Of a stretch of 5,244 nucleotides of DNA, positions 1 through 4,992 are shown piece after piece. The stretch spans positions 1 through 5,244 of the forward strand of contig JAFQUG010000106.1 in assembly GCA_017408625.1 (NCBI GenBank), written 5' to 3'. Each line of letters starts with the position of its first letter. The stretch's first letter is position 1. Origin of the DNA: Clostridia bacterium. GTDB lineage: Bacteria; Bacillota_A; Clostridia; Oscillospirales; CAG-272. The position numbers and the translations under genes are program-made. The notes below the pieces were generated by a model. The model searched no databases. It was not told the DNA's origin and saw nothing but the letters and a program-made list of their open reading frames with translations.

Positions 1-598
1 CCACAACGGGAGTGCCGACCAGGGGCTGATTGGAAGAGGTAATACCAAAGGCCGCCTTATCGGGGCTGGTCGTACCCTTTTCGCCGTTGGTTGCCACGTA
101 GTTTTCCATACCGATCTGCTGGGTTGCCCAGATCTCACCGTCGATCATGGTAAAGCCGCGCGGTACCTTGAGTACCTTGGTGGTGACTGCAGAGTTACTG
201 TGCACGGAAGTCATCCAAAGGTCACCGTTCACGGCAGCCAGCACGGTCTGACCCTCGTGCTCGGCATTGTATTTTTCTGCCGACTTGATCATCGTGGTGG
301 CGGAGACCATGTAATCACCGCAGTTCAGGACCTCAACGGAAAGGTTGGTGTTTGCAAGGTTGGCCGTTGCCACAACGACCTCTTTTTTGCCGTACGTGCC
401 GTCCAGTGTGATGGTTTCAACCGTGACGCCGGTTTTGGTTCCGTCGGCAAGCGTGATCTCTTCACTCTCTCTGCCAACCTCACCCTCAAGTGTACCGACA
501 GCAGAGGTCGATTCCTCGGCATAGGTCACGAGTGTCAAAGGCATTGCCAGAGCAAGGCAAAGCGTCAGACATACCAAAATTCTGAGCATACGTTTCAT
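1..598 (-). CDS. Phosphodiester glycosidase family (NAGPA-type) exported protein, partial, C-terminus off the left edge
   Basis: The first 199 residues are visible. Residues 1-27 form a signal peptide: MKR, a hydrophobic stretch, then a likely cut after Thr-Tyr-Ala before EESTSA. From about residue 39 the sequence fits the NAGPA (phosphodiester glycosidase, PF09992) fold. The clearest signs are AAVNGDLW at 121-128, matching the family's A-(I/V)-N-G-(D/G)-x-F type motif, then PRGFTMIDGEIWATQ at 146-160, and AAFGITSSNQPLVG near 182-195. Known members cleave GlcNAc-1-phosphodiesters or related sugar-phosphate linkages; the substrate here is unknown. Trp replaces the usual aromatic Phe at the end of the NGD motif. 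The ATG at 598 has AAAGGAG seven bases upstream and overlaps the stop of the preceding surface-protein gene (ATGA), so it is the second gene of an operon with no promoter of its own visible. The family call is from memory of motifs; I am fairly sure of the family but not of the activity. Confidence 0.82.
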   Translation of the reverse strand, partial: MKRMLRILVCLTLCLALAMPLTLVTYAEESTSAVGTLEGEVGRESEEITLADGTKTGVTVETITLDGTYGKKEVVVATANLANTNLSVEVLNCGDYMVSATTMIKSAEKYNAEHEGQTVLAAVNGDLWMTSVHSNSAVTTKVLKVPRGFTMIDGEIWATQQIGMENYVATNGEKGTTSPDKAAFGITSSNQPLVGTPVV

Positions 599-612
599 GA
601 TCTGTCTCCTTT
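595..612 (-). promoter_or_regulatory. ATGA stop/start overlap with internal ribosome binding site
   Basis: On the minus strand AAAGGAG (612-606) lies inside the last codons of the 718-residue surface-protein gene, seven bases before the ATG (598-596) of the glycosidase gene. The upstream stop TGA occupies 597-595, so the two genes share ATGA. This arrangement normally gives translational coupling and fixes the start of the glycosidase. Confidence 0.85.
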
Positions 613-2751
613 TTTGGATTTATTTTTGTAGCTTAAAACAAAATACACGGGGAAGAGAAGGAAGAATGCGTAACCTGAAATCAGACTCTTACAGCCTTGA
701 TTTTCTCCGTTTTCTTCTGATTCGGGCGGAACGTATTCCAGCCCCGGACCCTTTGAAGGAATCTCAATGGAGGGACGCTCTGTTTCGGGCTCGGTTGTCT
801 CGGGAGCGGTGGTATCGACCGTAGAGCCCGTACTGATTCCGTGCTCGGCAGCGTATGCAAGCCAGTCCTCCATATCCGTAAAGAACAGAATATCCGAAAG
901 GCAAACGCTTTGATTGGCACTGATCTGTGTTGCAAAATCCAGTCGCATGCCCAAAATCTGATCTGTCCAATAAGGCTTATTGCTCATATCGTAAACCAAA
1001 TACTCCCAATTTTCGCCCTGAAATTCCGCCGCAGCCGTGCGTGTTCCCTCGGCGTAATTGAAACCGCCGGAATAATAGTAGAGCGTAAAATTTTTTCCGA
1101 CGATCCGCTTGTCACCCAGCACGCGCAGCACAATGACCTGATTTTGATCGGCGGACAAGGGCTGTGTGCCGCTCAGTGCCGCGTAGGTTTGCAGATCAAA
1201 GCTGATATAGGGGTCGTTGGTGGCCTCGGTGGCCGTCAGCATCACGTGTCCGTATGAATCAAAGCTGATGGAGGTTTGATTTTCTCCGCCAAAGCAAGGC
1301 GCAAGACTTTGGTCAAACCAGGTAATGGCGTCGGCTCTGCCAGAGGGCGCACGACCTTCCTCCTTGTATTGATCGTTCGGTGCAGCACCGTTTTCGTGAT
1401 AAATCTCCAAGGGTGCATTGGCTGCAGCCTGTGCACTTTCAAGATCGGGATAAAGGCCGATCGAGGCAATATTGGCATAGTCCGAAGGCACGGCGTTTGC
1501 ATCTATGAAATCCAGTCTGACCCCGTAGATCTTGCCTGTCCAGTCGTTTTCCTCCAAAAGCGGTATGACGTACGTGTGCCATTTGCCGTCGTTGATGGGC
1601 TGGAATGCAACGTGGCTGTCTCCCGAAGGACCTCGGATCGCACCCGCACACAAAAACAGGCGGAAAAGGCCGTTTGAGTTGGTTGCGGGTGTTTGCAGTG
1701 TGATCACGGCATAGCGGTAATGATCCGCGCTGATCACGCGTCCTTGCGTATCTGATAAGTACTTGCCAATCTCAAAATAAATAAAGGGGTCATTGGTGTC
1801 ACCCGTGGGATAAAGAGTCGTGTAAGTGCCCACGGTATCGTCTGAAAGAAGCATGGCGTCGGCATAATTTGCACCGCTCAGATAATCGTATGCCAAGGCG
1901 GTCATATGAAGCTTGAGATCTCCTGTATAATAGTCCGGTGTGTTGTAATAAAAGAGGATGCCCAGAATTTGCACGTCGGCATCCGTGCTGAGTTGAACAG
2001 CTCCGGCAAACGAAACGCTGTCAAGATCAAATGTGACAAGGTAGCCCTGCTCGGTCTTGGCTGCTGTCTCGGTCAGTGAAAATCTTTTTGGATCAGGAGT
2101 TTCTTGCGAGCCAAAGGTCAGCGATGCGGCACTGTCAAGGAGGATCTCAGCGCGTCCGAATTCATTGAAATTGTAAGCGTCCAGCAAAAGTGTCTCTCCT
2201 GCCGCCAGCGGCAATGCACCGTTCTTTGCCCCATAGGCATCGAGATTGACTTTCAGATAATTGGTCGTAACGGTATCCGCATCTCCGATCAGAACGTCCA
2301 GCATGGCAAGCACACTCACCTCGTCACCCGACTCGGTATAGCCGCGTACGAATATATCATGTGCGCCGCGAGGCAGAGAGGAGACGTTAATCTCAAAATC
2401 AAATCCCGCAGTGCTCCAGGTTGTGGGGCAAAAGTGCTTGGTATCGGGACGCTCTTTGACCGCGTCCTTGACCTCAATCCAGGTTTTTCCGCCGTCCAAT
2501 GTGTACTCGTAGCGTTGCATGACAAGGTCAGTCTTGATCCAACCCGCCAGCACCAATCCCGGCTCTGTGCCCTGATCATATCCCTGGAGCACGATGGGTC
2601 CGTTGGAGGCAGACATGTTGACAGGACTGTCCAGCGTAACACCGTATTCACGCACCGAATCGGCATGCACGCCCATTCCGAATGCAAGACAGAGAAGCAC
2701 CAAACACGCAAATGCACGGAACAAATATTTTATGTAAAAGGATTTTTTCAT
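595..2751 (-). CDS. Large multidomain surface protein with two repeated beta-rich modules and a C-terminal Cys/TM/Lys tail
   Basis: 718 residues, function unknown. The start at 2751 (MKKSF) is preferred over the ATG ten codons upstream because AAGGAG sits six bases before it. Visible parts: signal peptide 1-30, likely cut after VHA; Ig-like beta domain about 36-156 with YEYTLDGGKTW at 81-91; a second beta-rich domain about 162-285; module A about 308-446 (NDPFIYFEI, LFLCAG, GVRLDF, IGLYPDLESA); module B about 501-638 (NDPYISFDL, WEYLVYD, GMRLDF, ILFFTDMEDW); Thr/Glu/Pro linker about 641-684; then NQGCKSLISG (684-693), a hydrophobic segment to about 707, and a basic end. Modules A and B resemble each other and the single module of the 292-residue protein upstream. 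The layout suggests a wall- or membrane-held extracellular protein, perhaps glycan-binding by analogy with jelly-roll modules, which is inference. It is co-transcribed and overlaps with the glycosidase gene. Confidence 0.85.
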   Translation of the reverse strand: MKKSFYIKYLFRAFACLVLLCLAFGMGVHADSVREYGVTLDSPVNMSASNGPIVLQGYDQGTEPGLVLAGWIKTDLVMQRYEYTLDGGKTWIEVKDAVKERPDTKHFCPTTWSTAGFDFEINVSSLPRGAHDIFVRGYTESGDEVSVLAMLDVLIGDADTVTTNYLKVNLDAYGAKNGALPLAAGETLLLDAYNFNEFGRAEILLDSAASLTFGSQETPDPKRFSLTETAAKTEQGYLVTFDLDSVSFAGAVQLSTDADVQILGILFYYNTPDYYTGDLKLHMTALAYDYLSGANYADAMLLSDDTVGTYTTLYPTGDTNDPFIYFEIGKYLSDTQGRVISADHYRYAVITLQTPATNSNGLFRLFLCAGAIRGPSGDSHVAFQPINDGKWHTYVIPLLEENDWTGKIYGVRLDFIDANAVPSDYANIASIGLYPDLESAQAAANAPLEIYHENGAAPNDQYKEEGRAPSGRADAITWFDQSLAPCFGGENQTSISFDSYGHVMLTATEATNDPYISFDLQTYAALSGTQPLSADQNQVIVLRVLGDKRIVGKNFTLYYYSGGFNYAEGTRTAAAEFQGENWEYLVYDMSNKPYWTDQILGMRLDFATQISANQSVCLSDILFFTDMEDWLAYAAEHGISTGSTVDTTAPETTEPETERPSIEIPSKGPGLEYVPPESEENGENQGCKSLISGYAFFLLFPVYFVLSYKNKSKKGDRS

Positions 2752-2757
2752 ATCAAA

Positions 2758-2763
2758 CTCCTT
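2758..2763 (-). promoter_or_regulatory. Ribosome binding site deciding the start of the 718-residue surface protein
   Basis: AAGGAG on the minus strand lies six bases upstream of the ATG at 2751. The earlier in-frame ATG at 2781 falls only about six bases downstream of the predicted -10 box and has no purine-rich site before it. The shorter protein, which begins directly with a typical MKK signal peptide, is therefore preferred. Confidence 0.8.
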
Positions 2764-2786
2764 CTGCAGACATTTATTCAATTTAT

Positions 2787-2815
2787 ATTATACAATAAAA
2801 CTTTTTGCATGCAAA
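2787..2815 (-). promoter_or_regulatory. Sigma-A type promoter for the surface protein-glycosidase operon
   Basis: On the minus strand there is a perfect -10 TATAAT (2792-2787) and, after a 17-base spacer, a weak -35 TTTGCA (2815-2810, four of six matches to TTGACA). Transcription would start near 2780, giving a leader of about 29 bases. The perfect palindrome TTTGCATGCAAA (2804-2815) covers the -35 and part of the spacer, so a weak -35 under a possible operator suggests regulated expression. Confidence 0.6.
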
Positions 2816-2839
2816 GGGAAAAAAGGCACTTTTTTGCAT
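2800..2839 (-). repeat. Direct repeat ATGCAAAAA(A)GT around the -35
   Basis: On the minus strand ATGCAAAAAAGT (2839-2828) is followed by ATGCAAAAAGT (2810-2800). The two copies differ by one A and start 29 bases apart, close to three helical turns. One copy lies just upstream of the -35 and the other in the promoter spacer. They may be binding sites or chance in a poly-A-rich region. Confidence 0.4.
2804..2815. repeat. 12-bp perfect palindrome over the -35 region
   Basis: TTTGCATGCAAA is a perfect dyad that contains the candidate -35 hexamer of the 718-residue surface-protein promoter. Its position fits an operator for a dimeric repressor or activator. It may partly reflect the A/T-rich context, and no known regulator consensus is recognised. 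Confidence 0.5.
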
Positions 2840-2851
2840 TCACCTCATTTT

Positions 2852-2868
2852 TTGGTGCATTGCACAAA
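2852..2868. repeat. Inverted repeat with GTGCA-T-TGCAC core upstream of the promoter
   Basis: The core GTGCA (2855-2859), a central T, and TGCAC (2861-2865) form a perfect odd dyad. After one mismatch it continues with TT (2852-2853) pairing AA (2867-2868). It shares the TGCA centre with the palindrome at 2804-2815, about 50 bases nearer the gene. No poly-U tract follows on either strand in terminator register. Confidence 0.45.
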
Positions 2869-2879
2869 TCGAAGCAGAG

Positions 2880-2923
2880 AAAACAATACAAAATGCCCGC
2901 ATATCCGTTCGGATATGCGGGCA
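2880..2923 (-). terminator. Rho-independent terminator of the 292-residue surface-protein gene
   Basis: A perfect inverted repeat, GCCCGCATATCC (2895-2906) and its complement (2911-2922), extends by one T-A pair to a 13-bp stem with a four-base loop. Read on the minus strand it is followed by TTTTGTATTGTTTT (2893-2880). The stem begins about 31 bases after the stop codon at 2955. The other strand lacks a T tract, so termination is directional. Confidence 0.93.
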
Positions 2924-2954
2924 AAATGTGAAAACTAATTCAAATCAACAAAGA

Positions 2955-3833
2955 TCAGTCCTTCTTCTTGATGCAAACAACACCAAGAGAGATCATAGCA
3001 ACGAGTGCGCCTACGCTGATGATACCGCCGCAGCCCTTTTCCTCTTCCTTCTCGCCTCTTTCGGGTCTGGAAGCAGCCTCGGTGGTGGGAGCCTCGGTCT
3101 TTTCCTCGGTAGTTACCTCAGCAGATTCGGTCTCGCTCTCTTCGGGCTCGGTTACCTGATCAAGACCTGCGTACTTGATTGCCTCGTCCTCGGTTGCGAA
3201 GAATGCCATCTCATACAGATAGATCTCGGTATCCTCGTCTGCACCCATGGGGTCGAATCTGAATACGTTGTAATTACCCTCGCAGTCGCCGGTCAGGTCG
3301 TAGATGATGTACTCAACAGAGCCGTCGTACATGCCGGGGAAATCCGTGGTGGTGGAATAACCGCCGACAGCAGCGGTAACATCACCTGCACAGTAGAAGA
3401 GCTCGATATCGTCAATGTAGCCAACTACCTTGAGCTTGAATACGACAAAGGGATAGGACTGGGAGTCGAGCTGCTCCAGATCAGCCTTTCTGATGTACTG
3501 AGACCAAGTGATCTGTACGTAGGGGTCATCGGGCTTGGTGATCTTGAGTCTTGCGCCTTCCCATTCGGACTTGAAGTAAGTCTTGTTAATGCCGTTGGGA
3601 GCGGTCAGGATCTTCATATCCTTTGCGTCATCATTGAAAACGAGCAGGGTGTTGGAGTAAGAGGGAGCTTCGCCTTCGGTGGTTTCCTCTCCTTCAGCAG
3701 CGGTGGTTTCTTCACCTTCAGCAACAGTGGTCTCTTCAGCAGCAGCGGTGGTTTCCTCTTCTGCATAAGCCATCATAGCAAAGCAGGAAGCAACCAGCAG
3801 CATGGAAAGAACCAGAGCCAGTAATTTCTTCAT
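2955..3833 (-). CDS. Surface protein with one beta-rich module, EETT repeats and a C-terminal GCGG/TM/Lys tail
   Basis: 292 residues, function unknown. The start is fixed by AAAGGAG nine bases before the ATG. Signal peptide 1-24 (MKKLL, hydrophobic core, AYA cut). Residues 26-55 are a Glu/Thr/Ala/Gly repeat (EETTAAEG type). The globular part, about 62-225, contains DDPYVQITW (102-110), ELFYCAG (144-150), VEYIIYDL (173-180), FRFDPMG (191-197) and MAFFATEDEAIKYA (209-222). These line up with two modules in the 718-residue protein downstream. A second acidic Thr linker (about 228-266) leads to GCGG (267-270), a hydrophobic span to about 288 and KKKD. It appears to be exported and held by the C-terminus. 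All five Arg codons are AGA and nearly all Lys are AAG, unlike the genes on either side. With its strong promoter this suggests high expression. It is a single-gene unit ended by its own terminator. Confidence 0.9.
   Translation of the reverse strand: MKKLLALVLSMLLVASCFAMMAYAEEETTAAAEETTVAEGEETTAAEGEETTEGEAPSYSNTLLVFNDDAKDMKILTAPNGINKTYFKSEWEGARLKITKPDDPYVQITWSQYIRKADLEQLDSQSYPFVVFKLKVVGYIDDIELFYCAGDVTAAVGGYSTTTDFPGMYDGSVEYIIYDLTGDCEGNYNVFRFDPMGADEDTEIYLYEMAFFATEDEAIKYAGLDQVTEPEESETESAEVTTEEKTEAPTTEAASRPERGEKEEEKGCGGIISVGALVAMISLGVVCIKKKD
3672..3758 (-). repeat. 24-bp tandem repeat encoding EETTxAEG
   Basis: About three and a half in-frame units of GAR-GAR-ACC-ACC-GCT-GCT-GAA-GGN directly follow the signal peptide of the 292-residue protein. 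The first unit is one codon short. The repeat gives an acidic, Thr-rich flexible stalk and is a likely place for copy-number change between strains. Confidence 0.8.
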
Positions 3834-3842
3834 GGTAGTAAT

Positions 3843-3849
3843 CTCCTTT
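3843..3849 (-). promoter_or_regulatory. Ribosome binding site of the 292-residue surface protein
   Basis: AAAGGAG on the minus strand, nine bases upstream of the ATG at 3833. Together with the nearby promoter it implies a leader of only about 32 bases. Confidence 0.85.
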
Positions 3850-3862
3850 ACAAAAATATTTG

Positions 3863-3899
3863 GACAATTATCATTTTATACTATTTTCAGTAAATTGTC
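3863..3899. repeat. 7-bp inverted repeat flanking the core promoter (operator candidate)
   Basis: GACAATT at 3863-3869 and AATTGTC at 3893-3899 are exact inverse copies. One overlaps the -35 and the other the expected transcription start. Their centres are 30 bases apart, about three helical turns. A third related half-site, TGTCAATT, lies at 3910-3917. Part of the similarity comes from the -35 consensus itself, so this is a tentative operator only. Confidence 0.4.
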
Positions 3900-3901
3900 A
3901 A
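3873..3901 (-). promoter_or_regulatory. Strong sigma-A type promoter of the 292-residue surface-protein gene
   Basis: On the minus strand there is a perfect -35 TTGACA (3901-3896), a 17-base spacer, and -10 TAAAAT (3878-3873, five of six matches). A start near 3866 is expected. A second TTGACA lies at 3915-3910 but has no good -10 at proper distance. Confidence 0.78.
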
Positions 3902-3940
3902 CAGACTTGTGTCAATTTTTGACCAAATTCAAGAAATCTG

Positions 3941-4837
3941 TCAGGAATTTCCGGTTTCGGTCCGCACGTAAACGCCGTTTTGATAAAATACGGTATAAGC
4001 ACCGCCGTACAGTGTCTGCCCGTCCACGCGTACAAAGGGAGCGATTGTGATTTGCGCATTTTCTTGGGAACAGACCTGCAGCGTGGCAGTATAGAGCTGA
4101 CCGCCAAGGCTTTGCGCGGTATAGAGCTTTCCGCCTCCCTCGATCTCTGTCAGAATCTCAGAGCCTCCAAGCGTCAGCTCGCGCGTGCCGTCTTGGTCGG
4201 TCACGGTACAGGTAAAGCCGTACGAGCCGCGCGAAAGTGTGGCCTCTGCGTCCACCAATGCACAAAGGCGGACCTTGATGGTTCCGTCTGCCGGATTGGT
4301 CTCCTGGCAGGCAAGGTAGCGTGCGGGGCAGGCGGGAAGCACGGGAGCACTGATCTCGATCTGTGCCTCACAGCCCAACATATCAAGCGCGTGCGTGTCG
4401 CCATTCTCGTCAAGCCGATAAAAGGATGCGGGATCGGGTACGGTACAGGCCAGGGGATATGTGCCGGGCTGAATTTCCTCGTTGACCAGAAATTTCAGGG
4501 TGACGATCTGCCCCGAGACCTCCACGTTTTGTGCCGCATCCAGCAAAAGATTGAGCTTGCCGTTTTGATTATGATAGGTTAAGGTCAGCGCGTCATTTTC
4601 CTGTGTCAGGAATACGTCGGTCAATCTGAACAAAAGCGGGTCATATTCCAGCGTCACAAATCCTCCTGCAATCGCAGTCTCGGGTAAGACCAGCGAGAGC
4701 TCGACCGATTCACCTGCCCGGCAAGTGTTGTTCTGCACAAGCTGCAGGGCAAAATTGTAATTTGCGTGTACCGCATGCGCGGGCGTGATCAATAAAAAAA
4801 GAGACAAAAACAGTGCCAAACACACACGAACTCTCAT
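3941..4837 (-). CDS. Secreted cohesin-like domain protein with a second C-terminal beta domain
   Basis: 298 residues. The start at 4837 (MRVRV) is preferred because AAAGGAGG lies six bases before it; in-frame ATGs further upstream would precede or disrupt that site and the promoter. Signal peptide 1-22 or 1-25 (cut after AHA or VHA). Residues about 28-163 look like a cohesin-type beta sandwich: CRAGESVELSLVLP (39-52), GGFVTLEYDPLLF (58-70), GKLNLLLDAAQN (93-104), GQIVTLKFLVNE (109-120), GTYPLAC (125-131). Residues about 184-288 resemble a C-terminal domain I recall in clostridial secreted proteins (GTIKVRLCALVDAEA, later APFVRVDGQTLYGGAYTVFY). Cohesins bind dockerins in cellulosomes, but cohesin-like folds also occur alone as surface or glycan-contact domains, and no dockerin is seen here. 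There is no C-terminal anchor, so it is probably released or held by partners. Eight Cys in the mature part are unusual. It has its own promoter; no convincing terminator follows it. Confidence 0.85.
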   Translation of the reverse strand: MRVRVCLALFLSLFLLITPAHAVHANYNFALQLVQNNTCRAGESVELSLVLPETAIAGGFVTLEYDPLLFRLTDVFLTQENDALTLTYHNQNGKLNLLLDAAQNVEVSGQIVTLKFLVNEEIQPGTYPLACTVPDPASFYRLDENGDTHALDMLGCEAQIEISAPVLPACPARYLACQETNPADGTIKVRLCALVDAEATLSRGSYGFTCTVTDQDGTRELTLGGSEILTEIEGGGKLYTAQSLGGQLYTATLQVCSQENAQITIAPFVRVDGQTLYGGAYTVFYQNGVYVRTETGNS

Positions 4838-4843
4838 CTCAGC

Positions 4844-4851
4844 CCTCCTTT
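4844..4851 (-). promoter_or_regulatory. Ribosome binding site deciding the start of the cohesin-like protein
   Basis: AAAGGAGG on the minus strand, a full Shine-Dalgarno match, six bases upstream of the ATG at 4837. A competing ATG at 4855 would begin translation just upstream of this site and lacks a site of its own. Confidence 0.87.
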
Positions 4852-4882
4852 GCATATTCAAAATTACGCTGTATTCATTTTT

Positions 4883-4911
4883 ATTATACACAAATGACGG
4901 ATTTTTGTCAA
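4883..4911 (-). promoter_or_regulatory. Perfect consensus sigma-A type promoter of the cohesin-like gene
   Basis: On the minus strand -35 TTGACA (4911-4906) and -10 TATAAT (4888-4883) both match six of six, with the optimal 17-base spacer. Transcription should start near 4876, about 39 bases before the start codon. Confidence 0.88.
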
Positions 4912-4978
4912 TAAGGCGGAATCTTCCATGTAAGGATTGCTTTTTATTTGCGCATAATAATGCTGACCCAAAAAATTC

Positions 4979-4983
4979 GGAGG
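4979..4983 (+). promoter_or_regulatory. Ribosome binding site of the lipoprotein gene
   Basis: GGAGG on the plus strand, nine bases before the ATG at 4993, supports the lipoprotein start. No convincing -35/-10 pair is seen in the 155-base divergent gap on this strand. Confidence 0.8.
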
Positions 4984-4992
4984 AATATTGCA

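Noticed and set aside
2104..2931. A 275-codon open frame on the plus strand
   Set aside because: It lies antisense to the large surface-protein gene and across the intergenic gap, including the terminator hairpin. It has no start signals and no recognisable protein features.
2805..3824. A 339-codon open frame on the plus strand opposite the 292-residue surface protein
   Set aside because: It is longer than the real gene but has no ribosome binding site and reads through the terminator and promoter regions. Its Gly/Ser/Phe/Leu-rich composition is the mirror of GAA/GAG/ACC codons on the other strand. The minus-strand gene has a signal peptide, promoter, ribosome binding site and terminator.
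3911..3923. Hairpin GTCAA-TTT-TTGAC just after the cohesin-like gene
   Set aside because: A five-pair, A/T-rich stem without a following T tract is too weak to call a terminator. It was kept only as part of the half-site pattern near the next promoter.
4895..4927. Short dyads TGAC/GTCA and GGAATCTTCC in the divergent gap
   Set aside because: Four-base arms are expected by chance, and they show no clear relation to promoter elements beyond overlapping the -35.
4929..4959. Possible promoter for the lipoprotein gene (TGTAAG, 18 bases, CATAATA), sporulation sigma-G-like, or CATAAT as a sigma-A -10
   Set aside because: The -10 part fits loosely but the upstream box is poor for either factor. A/T-rich gaps give such matches by chance.
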